From Bauldia sp. (GTDB lineage: Bacteria > Pseudomonadota > Alphaproteobacteria > Rhizobiales > Kaistiaceae), in contig JADLGL010000027.1 of the NCBI GenBank assembly GCA_020849325.1, positions 1 through 46,759 of the forward strand: 46,759 nt of DNA, read 5' to 3'. Positions 15,958-24,465 of the stretch are shown piece by piece. Position 1 is the stretch's first letter. Each line of letters starts with the position of its first letter. A model generated the notes under the pieces. That model had not been told where the DNA came from and searched no databases. It saw only the letters and a program-made list of their open reading frames with translations. The translations under genes and the position numbers were made by a program.

Positions 15958-17190
15958 GTGTCAGACCCGAATGAGCGCATCCACGGCCTGACGATCGGTA
16001 CGGTCAGCGCCGCGCATTTCGGCAGCCATTTTCTCCAACTGTCGATCGCGCCCGTCCTGCCGCTGATCCGCGACGATCTCGGCGTCTCCTTCCTCCAGCT
16101 CAGCTGGGTGCTGACGGTCTTCTACGCGACCTCGGGCGTCGGTCAGGTCGTTGCCGGTATCCTCGTCGACCGCTTCGGACCGCATCGCCTCCTGATGGCC
16201 GGCATCACGCTCCAGTCGGTCGCGGTCCTCGCGATGGCGGCGGTGCCAGACTATCACTGGCTGTTCCCGCTCGCCTTCCTCGCCGGCCTCGGCAACACCG
16301 TCTATCACCCGTCGGACCTGTCGATCCTCTCGCGCCGCATCCCGCGCCAGCGGCTCGGCCGGGCGATCGCGTCCCATGTCATCGGCGGCGCCATCGGCTT
16401 CGCAGCAGCGCCCATCGTGATCGGCGGCATCGGCGCCGCCTTCGGATGGCGCGCCGGCCTTGCCTGCGGCGGGCTGGTCGGCCTTGCGATCGCGCTCTTC
16501 ATCGTCACCCGGCGTCACGCCATCCACGCGCCGCACGTCGAACATCACGTCGAAGGCCACCCGGACCGGCAGCCGACGCCGGGCTTCCTCGCGATCCTGG
16601 CGCTGCCGGTCATCCGCCTGACCTTCCTGTTCTTCGCGCTGTCCTCGCTCGCCGGCGCCGCGATCATGAACTTCGGTGCGGCGACGCTGAACGAAGGCTA
16701 TGCGGCGACGCTGACGCTCGCCAATGTCGGCATCTCGATCGCGCTTGCAGCCTCGATCCTCGGCACGTTTCTCAGCGGCATCGTCATCGATCGCGGCACG
16801 CCGCATCGCGTCGTCGCGGTGGTCGCGCTGGTGGTGGGCGGCATCGCCTGCCTCCTCGCGGGGGCTGCTCCGTGGCCCGCAATGCTCGTGATCGCGCTCC
16901 TCGCCGTGAGCGAGTTCTGCTTCGGCGCGACGACGCCGCCCCGCGACATCACGGTCCGCGAATCGGTCCCGGCCGGCAGCCTCGGAAAGTCGTACGGCAT
17001 CGTCTATTCCGGCCTCGACGGCGGCCAGCTCGTCGCGCCGATCATCTATGGCTTCCTTCTCGACCACGCCCTCCCGCAGCTCGTCTTCATCGTTGCCGGG
17101 ATAGCGACGCTGGCAATGCTTCTGACGCTGACCGGAGCGTGGCGTCGCAACGCCGCGGCGGCTAAGACCGTAGGCAGCGGTGCGGTGTGA
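15958..17190 (+). CDS. MFS transporter, fosmidomycin-resistance (Fsr)-like
   Basis: A 410-residue, twelve-helix major facilitator. The N-terminal half resembles Fsr-type exporters: HFGSHFLQLSIAPVLPLIRDD, GVGQVVAGILVDRFGPHR and LAGLGNTVYHPSDLSILSRR. A His-rich cytoplasmic loop (HAIHAPHVEHHVEGH) joins the halves. It should export small toxic compounds; the substrate is unknown. The GTG at 15958 has GAAGG upstream and gives the expected short N-terminus. It heads a plus-strand run with crcB, a pseudouridine synthase, an ATP12 gene and a methyltransferase gene. Confidence 0.85.
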   Translation: MSDPNERIHGLTIGTVSAAHFGSHFLQLSIAPVLPLIRDDLGVSFLQLSWVLTVFYATSGVGQVVAGILVDRFGPHRLLMAGITLQSVAVLAMAAVPDYHWLFPLAFLAGLGNTVYHPSDLSILSRRIPRQRLGRAIASHVIGGAIGFAAAPIVIGGIGAAFGWRAGLACGGLVGLAIALFIVTRRHAIHAPHVEHHVEGHPDRQPTPGFLAILALPVIRLTFLFFALSSLAGAAIMNFGAATLNEGYAATLTLANVGISIALAASILGTFLSGIVIDRGTPHRVVAVVALVVGGIACLLAGAAPWPAMLVIALLAVSEFCFGATTPPRDITVRESVPAGSLGKSYGIVYSGLDGGQLVAPIIYGFLLDHALPQLVFIVAGIATLAMLLTLTGAWRRNAAAAKTVGSGAV

Positions 17191-17213
17191 CGGGCGCCGC
17201 CGGGGAACGACGC

Positions 17214-17591
17214 ATGGGCAACCTTCTCATCGTGGCGGCAGGCGGGGCAGTCGGTTCCGTCACGCGCCATCTCGTGGGAACGGCGAGCGGAAAACTGTTC
17301 GGCACGGGCTTCCCGGTCGGGACGATGCTGATCAACATCGCCGGCTCGTTCCTGATGGGCGTGTTCATCGAGCTCCTTGCGCTCCGCCTCAACGGCTCCG
17401 AGCAGCTCCGCCTCCTCATTGCGACCGGATTCCTCGGCGGCTTCACCACCTTCTCCGCGTTCTCGCTCGATTTCATGAGGCTGTGGGAGCGCGGCGAGAC
17501 GTTTGCGGCGCTCGCCTATGTCGGCGCGTCGGTGGTCCTGTCGCTGCTGGCGATCGCCGCCGGCCTCGCGCTCGTGCGGACGTTCGCCTGA
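17214..17591 (+). CDS. crcB: Fluoride ion channel CrcB/Fluc
   Basis: A 125-residue, four-helix membrane protein that lets fluoride leave the cell as a dual-topology dimer. Hallmarks are GGAVGSVTRHLV, the pore asparagine block TMLINIAGSFLMG and GFLGGFTTFSAFSLD. The ATG at 17214 is preferred since GGGGA lies 8 bases upstream and the product starts at the usual place; an in-frame GTG at 17187 overlapping the MFS stop would add nine residues. The stop overlaps the next ATG by one base. I see no fluoride riboswitch upstream. Confidence 0.93.
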   Translation: MGNLLIVAAGGAVGSVTRHLVGTASGKLFGTGFPVGTMLINIAGSFLMGVFIELLALRLNGSEQLRLLIATGFLGGFTTFSAFSLDFMRLWERGETFAALAYVGASVVLSLLAIAAGLALVRTFA

Positions 17592-18685
17592 TGGCCGAGG
17601 TCGAAACCCGCACGGTCGGATCGGACGAGGCCGGCATGCGCCTCGACCGCTGGTTCAAGGCGCATTTCCCCGACCTTGCCTTCGGGCACCTCCAGAAACT
17701 TCTCCGCTCGGGCCAGATCCGCGTCGACGGGGGCCGGGTGAAGACCAGCAGCCGCCTCGAGCCCGGCCAGGCCGTGCGCATTCCGCCGCTTTCCTTCGCC
17801 GGGTCCAATGAGGCCGCGCCCGGCGACGATGACGGGCCGCAGCGCGCAGCCGGCGGGCGCCCCGATGCGGCACCGAGGTCCGGCAGCGCAAAACCGGGCG
17901 CGAGCAGGACCGCCATCGGGACGATGGGCGTCGGCAAGGCCAACGCCACGATCCGCGAACTCCGTGACATGACGCTCTTCGAGGACGACGTCGTCCTCGT
18001 TCTCAACAAGCCGCCGGGCCTTGCCGTGCAGGGCGGTTCGGGCCTCACGAACCACCTCGACGCGATGCTCGAGGCCCTTCGGGACGACAAGGACCGGAAA
18101 CCCCGGCTCGTCCACCGCCTCGACCGCGAGACGTCGGGCGTCATCGTCGTCGCCAAGACACGCCTTGCCGCCTCGCAGCTCGCCGCCTCGTTCCGTGGCC
18201 GCTCGACGCGAAAGGTCTACTGGGCGCTGGTCGCCGGCGTGCCGAAGCCGCGGCAGGGACGCGTCTCGACCTGGCTCGCGAAGGACCACGAGGCGGGGGA
18301 GGGGATGATGATCGCCCGCCACGGCCACGACGATGCCACCCACGCCGTTTCGCTCTACTCGGTGGTCGACACGGCCGGATCGCAGCTCGCCTGGCTCAGC
18401 ATGCGCCCCGTCACCGGCCGCACCCACCAGCTCCGCGCCCATGCCGCCCATATCGGCCACCCCATCGTCGGCGACCCGCTCTACTTCGATCTGAAGGACT
18501 GGACGCTGCCCGGCGGGCTCCAGAACCGGCTCCACCTCCACGCGCGCCGCATCGTCCTGCCGCATCCGAATGGCGGCACGATCGACGTCACCGCGCCGCT
18601 GCCGCACCATATGCAGCAGAGCTGGAACCTCCTCGGCTTCGACAAGGACCTCGGCGCCGAGAGCGAAGGCCCGGACGGAGAGTAG
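17591..18685 (+). CDS. rluC: RluA-family 23S rRNA pseudouridine synthase (RluC-like)
   Basis: A 364-residue enzyme that converts uridines in 23S rRNA to pseudouridine. An N-terminal S4 RNA-binding domain (about residues 14-66, MRLDRWFKAHFPDLAFGHLQ) is followed by a polar linker of about 50 residues and the catalytic domain with HRLDRETSG (catalytic Asp178) and GRTHQLRAHAAHIGHPIVGD. The extended linker is longer than in the E. coli protein. The ATG at 17591 overlaps the crcB stop by one base; the next gene starts four bases after this stop, so it is mid-operon. Confidence 0.92.
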   Translation: MAEVETRTVGSDEAGMRLDRWFKAHFPDLAFGHLQKLLRSGQIRVDGGRVKTSSRLEPGQAVRIPPLSFAGSNEAAPGDDDGPQRAAGGRPDAAPRSGSAKPGASRTAIGTMGVGKANATIRELRDMTLFEDDVVLVLNKPPGLAVQGGSGLTNHLDAMLEALRDDKDRKPRLVHRLDRETSGVIVVAKTRLAASQLAASFRGRSTRKVYWALVAGVPKPRQGRVSTWLAKDHEAGEGMMIARHGHDDATHAVSLYSVVDTAGSQLAWLSMRPVTGRTHQLRAHAAHIGHPIVGDPLYFDLKDWTLPGGLQNRLHLHARRIVLPHPNGGTIDVTAPLPHHMQQSWNLLGFDKDLGAESEGPDGE

Positions 18686-18689
18686 CGCG

Positions 18690-19463
18690 ATGGCCGACGA
18701 TTCCTTCGATCCCGGTGACGCCGTTGTCCCGATGCGTCCCGCCGAGCGCGGCGCGAAGCCGGCGCTCCGCCGCCGCTTCTACCAGGACGCCGCCACGGTG
18801 GCGCAGGACGGCGGCCTTCACGCCGTGACGCTCGATGGCAAGGTTGCGAAGACGCCCGGCCGGGCGGCGCTCGCCGTCCCGAGCGCCGCGCTCGCCGAAG
18901 CGATGGCCGCGGAGTGGGCGACGCAGGGCGACGAGATCGACCCCATGACCATGCCGCTGACGCGGCTCGTGAATTCGGCGATCGACGGGGTGTCGGCGCG
19001 CATGGCCGAGGTTCGCGCCGAGATCGTCTCCTACGCCGGCTCCGATCTCCTCGCCTACCGCGCCACCGACCCCGACGGGCTGATCGCGCGACAGGCCGCG
19101 GCGTGGGACCCCATCCTCCGCTGGGCCGATGAATCGCTCGGCGCCCGGCTCCTCGCCGGCCACGGCATCATGCCCGTGCTCCAGCCGCAGGCGAGCCTCG
19201 ACGCCGTCGCGCGCGCGGTGGCGGACCTGCCGCCGCTCCGCCTCGCCGCCACGCACGCGATGATGACCCTCACGGGCTCCGCGGTTCTGGCGCTCACCGT
19301 GCTGAACGGCCGGCTCGCGGCCGCTGCCGCCTGGAAGGCCGCGCACATCGACGAGGACTGGGAGATTGCCCAGTGGGGCGAGGACGACGAGGCCATGCGC
19401 CGCCGGGCCGCGCGCTGGCTCGAGATGGCCGCTGCGGCGCGAACGCTCGATCTCGTCGGCTGA
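18690..19463 (+). CDS. ATP12-family F1-ATPase assembly chaperone
   Basis: A 257-residue protein of the ATP12 family, which binds the alpha subunit during F1-ATPase assembly in mitochondria and alphaproteobacteria. Typical blocks are RRRFYQDAATV, GLHAVTLDGKVAKTPGR, EWATQGDEIDPMTMPLTRL, SDLLAYRA and a late AAWKAAHIDEDWEIAQWGED. The ATG at 18690 lies four bases after the rluC-like stop, with GGAG upstream. The atp operon itself is not in the window. Confidence 0.9.
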   Translation: MADDSFDPGDAVVPMRPAERGAKPALRRRFYQDAATVAQDGGLHAVTLDGKVAKTPGRAALAVPSAALAEAMAAEWATQGDEIDPMTMPLTRLVNSAIDGVSARMAEVRAEIVSYAGSDLLAYRATDPDGLIARQAAAWDPILRWADESLGARLLAGHGIMPVLQPQASLDAVARAVADLPPLRLAATHAMMTLTGSAVLALTVLNGRLAAAAAWKAAHIDEDWEIAQWGEDDEAMRRRAARWLEMAAAARTLDLVG

Positions 19464-19474
19464 TCCCGCCGGCC

Positions 19475-20080
19475 ATGGACCTCCGGACCACCACCTACGC
19501 CGGCCGCCACCGCCACCTCCTCGAACGCCTCGCCGCGCTCGCGCCAAAGGGCCCGCTCCGCATCCTCGAATGCGGACCGGGGCTCGCGGTCCGCGGCCTC
19601 GGGCGGCTTTCGTCGCGCGGCGTGCCGGGCCGTCCGCTCTTCAAGGGGATCGAGACGCTCGTCCGCCGCCTGCCGCTGCCGGATGGCGCCTACGAAAACT
19701 ACGAGACCGGCGAGCTCCTCGCCGCCTTCGGCCGCGATCGCGTCGACCTCACGCTCCTCGACATCAACCCGCGCTCGCTCGCGGTGATCTCGGCCAACCT
19801 TGCGCCCTACCGGGTGCGGACCGTCATCGCCGATCTCGCCGACCCGGCAACGCCCCTCCGTCGCGAACTCGAGGGCGGGTTCGACGTCGTTCTGGCGCTC
19901 GCAACCATCGGACGCATCCCGGAACCCCGCCGCGACGCGGCCGCAGAGAACCTCCTCCGCCTGACGCGACCGGGCGGCCTCGTCGTCGAGGATACCGGGA
20001 GGATCGCCCGCAGCGACGCGGCGAGCGCCACGGAAGCCGAATTCGTCTTCCGGCGAGCCGCCGGAGAGGTCCTGCCGTAG
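19475..20080 (+). CDS. Class I SAM-dependent methyltransferase-like protein
   Basis: A 201-residue protein with a Rossmann-type methyltransferase core. LRILECGPGLAVRGLG is a motif I variant, VDLTLLDINPRSLAVI is the acidic strand that would bind the SAM ribose, and FDVVLALATIG with LLRLTRPGGLVVED form the later strands. The substrate is unknown. The ATG at 19475 is 11 bases after the ATP12 stop, without a clear ribosome site. It is the last gene of the run that begins with the MFS gene and is followed by a hairpin shared with the convergent miaA. Confidence 0.72.
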   Translation: MDLRTTTYAGRHRHLLERLAALAPKGPLRILECGPGLAVRGLGRLSSRGVPGRPLFKGIETLVRRLPLPDGAYENYETGELLAAFGRDRVDLTLLDINPRSLAVISANLAPYRVRTVIADLADPATPLRRELEGGFDVVLALATIGRIPEPRRDAAAENLLRLTRPGGLVVEDTGRIARSDAASATEAEFVFRRAAGEVLP

Positions 20081-20115
20081 GCGTCGTGACGATTCGGCCG
20101 ACGATCGAGAAGACA

Positions 20116-20156
20116 CGTCGTTCCGCTTCGCGGCCCCGGAACGACGGGGTCGTTTG
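20116..20156. terminator. Hairpin between convergent methyltransferase gene and miaA
   Basis: A perfect 10-bp stem (20116-20125 with 20137-20146) with an 11-base loop lies 35 bases after the methyltransferase stop and 62 bases from the miaA stop. Only GGGTCGTTT follows on the plus strand, so it is a moderate, possibly two-way, terminator. Confidence 0.45.
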
Positions 20157-20208
20157 AAAGGAAAATGCTCACCCGTATTCCAATCGAGGCGGCCCATGAC
20201 GCAGCGGG

Positions 20209-21108
20209 CTAAGAACGCGGCCAGTCCGCCATCTGGTGCCGAAGCCACGTCACCTGCCGCTTGGCGTATTGCCTCGTCTCCGCCTGCCCGCGAGTGATCG
20301 CCTCGTCGCGACTGATTTGCCCGTCGAGGTAGGCGAGGAGGGGACGAACGCCGATGGCCTTCATTGCCGGGAGGCCGGCGTCGAGGCCGATGCGGGACAG
20401 CGCCGAAGCCTCCTCGACCCCGCCGGTCTCGATCATCCCGATGAACCGCGCGTCGATCCGCCGGTGCAGCACGTCGCGCGGCGGGTCGATCACGATCCGT
20501 TCCACGGCCCCGGCGGCGAGGAGGGGAGGCGGGGCGCGTTCGGCCTGCCACTCCGGCAGCGTCCGTCCGGTGGCGTCGATCACTTCGAGCGCGCGGACGA
20601 TGCGGGTCCGGTCGGTCGGCCGCACCCGCGCGGCCTCGGCGGCGGATCGCTCCGCGAGATGCCGGTGGAGTTCCGCCGCATCGCCCCCCTCCGCCCGCGC
20701 CTCCCATTTCGCCCGGATCCCGGCCGGGATGGGCGGGACCGGCGCGATGCCGTCGAGAAGTGCCCGGAAATAGAGGCCCGTCCCGCCCACCACGATGGGC
20801 CGCAGCCCCGCCTCGCGCGCCTCGGCAAGCACGTCTGCAACGTCGTCGAGCCAGCGCCCCACCGAATACCGCTCCGCTGCCGGCACATGCCCGAACAGGC
20901 GGTGCGGGAACTCCGTTTCCTCCTCGCGCGACGGCCGCGCCGAGAGGACGCGCAGGCCGTCGTAGACCTGCATGGAATCGGCGTTGACGATGACGCTCGG
21001 CATCTCCGCCGCCCGCCGGCGGGCGAGGGCGGATTTGCCGCTTGCGGTGGGGCCGGCGATGAGGAGGGGGCGAAGCATGGGCGCGATACCGTAGACGGGC
21101 GCCGTCAT
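20209..21108 (-). CDS. miaA: tRNA dimethylallyltransferase MiaA
   Basis: A 299-residue enzyme that adds a dimethylallyl group to A37 of tRNAs reading U-starting codons. Motifs are the P-loop GPTASGKS (residues 19-26), VNADSMQVYDGL, IVVGGTGLYFRALLDG and the closing ETRQYAKRQVTWLRHQ. The ATG at 21108 is used; an ATG ten codons later (21078) is also possible, and neither has a clear ribosome site. It is divergent from serB with only 41 bases between; that spacer contains CTATAG, a self-complementary sequence that could serve as a -10 box. Confidence 0.95.
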   Translation of the reverse strand: MTAPVYGIAPMLRPLLIAGPTASGKSALARRRAAEMPSVIVNADSMQVYDGLRVLSARPSREEETEFPHRLFGHVPAAERYSVGRWLDDVADVLAEAREAGLRPIVVGGTGLYFRALLDGIAPVPPIPAGIRAKWEARAEGGDAAELHRHLAERSAAEAARVRPTDRTRIVRALEVIDATGRTLPEWQAERAPPPLLAAGAVERIVIDPPRDVLHRRIDARFIGMIETGGVEEASALSRIGLDAGLPAMKAIGVRPLLAYLDGQISRDEAITRGQAETRQYAKRQVTWLRHQMADWPRS

Positions 21109-21149
21109 AGCCCGCTATAGGCCGGAAAGCCCTGTCGCCGGTTGCCCCC

Positions 21150-22043
21150 TTGCCCTACGTCCTCAGCCTGATCGCCTCGCCGCTTCATCCGATCGTCGAC
21201 GTCGCCCTCGTGTCCGAGGCAAGGGCGGTTGCGCCGGTGTTCGACCTGCCGGTTTGGCTCGCCGAGGATATCGCCGCCGAAATCCCGTTCCCCGGCTCGC
21301 CCGAGGAGGCGGCGGCGATCGAGGTGGCGGTGCGGGCGGTGATCGGAGCCCGGCCGGTGGATGTCGCGGTGCTCCCGGACACGCACCGGCGGAAGCGTCT
21401 CCTCGTCGCCGACATGGATTCCACCATCATCGGCCAGGAGTGCATCGACGAGCTCGCCGATCTCGTCGGCCTCAGGACGCACGTCGGCGCGATCACCGAG
21501 CGCGCGATGCGGGGCGAGATCGCCTTCGAGCCGGCGCTTCGCGAGCGCGTCGCGCTCCTGAGGGGCCTGCCCGTCGCCGTCATCGACCGCCTCCTCCGCG
21601 AACGGATCGAGCTCAACCCCGGCGCGCGGACGCTGATCCGCACCATGCGCGCCCACGGCGCCCATACCGCACTCGTCTCGGGCGGTTTCACCCATTTCAC
21701 CGGCCCCGTCGCCGAACGGGCCGGCTTCAACGAACACCAGGCCAACGAGCTCCTGATCGACGACGGCCTTCTCACCGGCTTCGCCGTGGAGCCGATCAAG
21801 GGCCGCGACGCGAAACTCGCGGCGCTGCAGGAGACGGCCGCCCGCCTCGGCATCGAACCCGTCCAGACCCTCGCCGTCGGCGACGGCGCGAACGACCTTG
21901 CGATGATCGAGGCGGCCGGCCTCGGCGTCGCCTACCACGCCAAGCCGGCGGTCGCCGCTGCCGCCGCGGCGCGGATCGACCACGGCGACCTCACCTCGCT
22001 CCTCTATCTCCAGGGCTATCGCCGGCGCGAGTTCGTCGAGTGA
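21150..22043 (+). CDS. serB: Phosphoserine phosphatase SerB
   Basis: A 297-residue HAD-family phosphatase that makes serine from phosphoserine. An N-terminal regulatory part (1-80) precedes the nucleophile motif ADMDSTIIGQECIDELA (Asp88 nucleophile, Asp90), motif II with LVSGGFTHF, and motif III/IV with VGDGANDLAMI. The length fits the family. The start appears to be TTG at 21150; no ATG is nearby and the product begins at the usual point. The last four bases overlap the GTG of the acetyltransferase gene (22040-22043). Confidence 0.94.
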   Translation: MPYVLSLIASPLHPIVDVALVSEARAVAPVFDLPVWLAEDIAAEIPFPGSPEEAAAIEVAVRAVIGARPVDVAVLPDTHRRKRLLVADMDSTIIGQECIDELADLVGLRTHVGAITERAMRGEIAFEPALRERVALLRGLPVAVIDRLLRERIELNPGARTLIRTMRAHGAHTALVSGGFTHFTGPVAERAGFNEHQANELLIDDGLLTGFAVEPIKGRDAKLAALQETAARLGIEPVQTLAVGDGANDLAMIEAAGLGVAYHAKPAVAAAAAARIDHGDLTSLLYLQGYRRREFVE

Positions 22044-22603
22044 GCACGATCGAAACGGACCGCCTTCGGCTCCGCCACTGGCGCGAGGAAGACCGGGCGC
22101 CCTTCGCCGCGATCAACGCCGATCCGGCGGTGATGCGGCATTTCCCGTCCGTGCTCACCCGCGCGCAGAGCGATGCGCTGGTCGATCGCATCGTCCGCGA
22201 ATGGGCTACCGCCGGGCGTTCGTTCCATGCCGTCGAGGAAAAGGCGACGGGCCGGTTCATCGGCTTCGTCGGCGTCGGCGGGTTCGCGCCGGCCATACCG
22301 CTCCGGGGCCTCCAGGTCGGCTGGCGCCTCGCGCGCGACATCTGGGGGCGCGGCTACGCCCCCGAAGCGGCGCGGGCGACGATGGACGATGCCTTCGCCG
22401 ATCCCGGTCTCGCGACGATCCTGTCCTACACCGTCGCCGCGAACGCGCCGTCGCTGCGGGTCATGGCGAAGCTCGGCCTCGCCCGGGCGCCGGAACTCGA
22501 TTTCGAGCATCCCGAACTGCCGGAGGGACACCACCTTCGGCCGCACGTCGTCCATCGCATCGGCCGCGACGTCTGGCTAGCCGCGCCGGCGGCCAGAGCG
22601 TGA
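22040..22603 (+). CDS. GNAT-family N-acetyltransferase (RimJ/RimL type)
   Basis: A 187-residue GNAT protein: TIETDRLRLRHWREEDRAPFAAI at the N-terminus, the acetyl-CoA loop LARDIWGRGYAPEAARATMD, and AANAPSLRVMAKLGL in the later helix. This pattern is that of RimJ/RimL-like enzymes that acetylate protein N-termini or small amines; the substrate is unknown. It starts at GTG 22040 inside the serB stop (GTGA overlap), so it is coupled to serB. Its stop codon lies within the palindrome at 22596-22626. Confidence 0.87.
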   Translation: MSTIETDRLRLRHWREEDRAPFAAINADPAVMRHFPSVLTRAQSDALVDRIVREWATAGRSFHAVEEKATGRFIGFVGVGGFAPAIPLRGLQVGWRLARDIWGRGYAPEAARATMDDAFADPGLATILSYTVAANAPSLRVMAKLGLARAPELDFEHPELPEGHHLRPHVVHRIGRDVWLAAPAARA

Positions 22604-22626
22604 TCCGTTGAGACCGGATCACGCTC
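22596..22626. repeat. Perfect GCGTGATC palindrome, GCATGATC family
   Basis: Arms of 12 bases (22596-22607 and 22615-22626) pair perfectly around TTGAGAC. The element supplies the last codons and the TGA of the GNAT gene. It may double as a terminator, though there is no T run. Confidence 0.75.
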
Positions 22627-22646
22627 GTCGCCCCCGTTCCCTGTTG

Positions 22647-22671
22647 GAGCATGATCTTTTCGAAGAACCGG
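22647..22671. repeat. Half of a GCATGATC palindrome
   Basis: GAGCATGATC followed by TTTTCGAAGAACCGG matches the left half of the complete element at 45939 except for a few bases, but the right half is missing. It lies 20 bases after the complete palindrome at 22596 and before the convergent degP end. Confidence 0.55.
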
Positions 22672-22697
22672 CGGCCACTGTAGGGAGCGACCAGCCC

Positions 22698-24185
22698 CTA
22701 CGGTTCGAGCCGTACCCACTCGAAACGCGTGCGGCCGTCGGGCAGCGCCACGAAGAGGAGGGCCACCGTCCGCCCTGCTTCGAGTTCCTCGACGAGCCGC
22801 GCGTCGATCTCCGCGACGGTCGCGAGCGGCGGCTGGTCGGCGGCGGTGCCGACGCGGAGGATGACGTCGCCCGGCTGGAACCCGCGCTCGGCGGCAAGGC
22901 TCGATGACGCGACGGCCGTGACCACGAGGCCTCCCGTCACCGACGGGGCGATCTCGAACTCCGACCGGAGCGCCGGCGTGATCGGCGCGAGCGTGAAGCC
23001 GAGTACCTCGGCGGTCATCTCGGGGAACGGGACGGGTCTCGGCGTCGCCTCGCCGGCGATCGCGACGGGCGGCGCGTTGCCCTCCACCTCGACGACCGCC
23101 ACCATGAGCGACTGCTCCACGCCCTCGCGGAGGACGAGAACCGGCACGGTCGTGCCGACGTCCGTTTCCGCGACGAAGCGGGGGAGGTCGCGCATCGCGT
23201 TCACCTGCCGTCCGTTGAACGACAGGATGATGTCGCCGGCGCGCATGCCGGCGGCCTCCGCCGCCGTGCCGCGATGGACCTCGCTGACGAGCGCGCCGCG
23301 CGCCGCCGCGATCCCGAACGCCTCGGCGATCCCCGGCGTGACGTCCTGGATGTTGATGCCGATCTGGCCACGCCGCGCCTGGCCGAATTCGAGGATCTGG
23401 GCCACGATCCGGGAGGCCGTCTCGGACGGGACGGCGAAGGCAACGCCGGCATTGGCGCCGGTATCGGAGAAGATGGCGGTGTTGATCCCGATCACCTCGC
23501 CCTGGAGGTTGAACAGCGGACCGCCCGAATTGCCCTGATTGATGGCGGTGTCGGTCTGCAGGAAGTTGTCGAATGGCCCGGCGCCGAGGTCGCGGCCCCG
23601 CGCCGACAGGATGCCGGCGGTCACCGTGCCGCCGAGGCCGAACGGATTGCCGATCGCCATCACCCAGTCGCCCACCCGCACCTCCTCCGAACTGCCGAAC
23701 GCGACCGCAACGAGGGGGCGCGGCGGGGCGACGCGGAGGACGGCGATGTCGTTGAGCGGGTCCGTCCCCACCAGCGTCGCCGCGAGGCGTGACCCGTCGT
23801 GGAAGATGGCAAAAATCTGGTCGGCGTCGGCGATGACGTGATTGTTCGTCACGATGATGCCCGCTGCATCGACGACGAAGCCCGAGCCGACGCCCTGAAC
23901 CTGCTGGATCGGGTTGCCGTTGTCGTCGAAGAGCCCGCGGAAATTCTCGGGAACCGGGGCATCCGGCGTTCCGAGCGTCACCGTCCGCTCGACCGAGATG
24001 TTCACCACCGCATCGATCAGCCGGTCCGCGAGATCGGCGAACGTCGGCAGCGTCGCGATCGCGGCGACTCCGGCGGGCGCCGGCGTCTGCGCGGCGAGGG
24101 ACGCGGGCAGGAGCAGGGGAATCGCCGCAAGGGCGGCGAGGAACGCCGCACGGCGCGGCCGCGTGAACCGAAGACCCGAGACCAT
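22698..24185 (-). CDS. degP: DegP/DegQ-type periplasmic serine protease with two PDZ domains
   Basis: A 495-residue exported protease and chaperone for misfolded envelope proteins. After the signal peptide (to about residue 33) the trypsin-like domain has His116 (TNNHVI), Asp146 (PLNDIAVL) and Ser220 (QGNSGGPLF). Two PDZ domains follow, the first at about 285-370 (RRGQIGINIQDVTPGIAEAFG) and the second at about 400-490 (GGLVVTAVASSSLAAERGFQPGDVI). The ATG at 24185 opens the signal peptide and has GGAGG 8 bases upstream; the frame stays open upstream without support. It lies 79 bases after the DUF2065 gene, the last of the hflK-hflC group. Confidence 0.92.
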   Translation of the reverse strand: MVSGLRFTRPRRAAFLAALAAIPLLLPASLAAQTPAPAGVAAIATLPTFADLADRLIDAVVNISVERTVTLGTPDAPVPENFRGLFDDNGNPIQQVQGVGSGFVVDAAGIIVTNNHVIADADQIFAIFHDGSRLAATLVGTDPLNDIAVLRVAPPRPLVAVAFGSSEEVRVGDWVMAIGNPFGLGGTVTAGILSARGRDLGAGPFDNFLQTDTAINQGNSGGPLFNLQGEVIGINTAIFSDTGANAGVAFAVPSETASRIVAQILEFGQARRGQIGINIQDVTPGIAEAFGIAAARGALVSEVHRGTAAEAAGMRAGDIILSFNGRQVNAMRDLPRFVAETDVGTTVPVLVLREGVEQSLMVAVVEVEGNAPPVAIAGEATPRPVPFPEMTAEVLGFTLAPITPALRSEFEIAPSVTGGLVVTAVASSSLAAERGFQPGDVILRVGTAADQPPLATVAEIDARLVEELEAGRTVALLFVALPDGRTRFEWVRLEP

Positions 24186-24264
24186 GCCGACCCTCCACGC
24201 CCCGCCGCGACCATAGCCGTCGCCTTGCCCGCGGAAGCGAGCGAAATCAGGGCTGACGCAAAGT

Positions 24265-24450
24265 TTATCTCCGGACGAGCCAAACGATTGCAACGCCGAT
24301 GGCGACCGCGACGAGGCCGAAGATGCGGATGCGGCCCTCGGGGCCGTCGAGCGCGCGCTTCACCGCCGCGCGGGCGGCGCCCGGCAGGAGGGCGTAAAAC
24401 GTGCCCTCGAGTGCCAGCGCGATGCCGAGGCCGACGAGAAGATCGCTCAT
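24265..24450 (-). CDS. DUF2065-family small membrane protein
   Basis: A 61-residue protein with two hydrophobic segments (LLVGLGIALALEGTFYALL and IRIFGLVAVAIGVAIVWLV) around a short charged loop. The pattern matches DUF2065, a family of unknown function regularly encoded next to hflK and hflC. Here it lies 15 bases after hflC and before degP. The ATG at 24450 is well placed. Confidence 0.85.
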   Translation of the reverse strand: MSDLLVGLGIALALEGTFYALLPGAARAAVKRALDGPEGRIRIFGLVAVAIGVAIVWLVRR

Positions 24451-24465
24451 CGGCCCCGGATCGGC

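Noticed and set aside
17187-17213. GTG at 17187 as the crcB start, overlapping the MFS stop
   Set aside because: The ATG at 17214 has a good ribosome site and gives the family's normal N-terminus; the extra nine residues are not typical.
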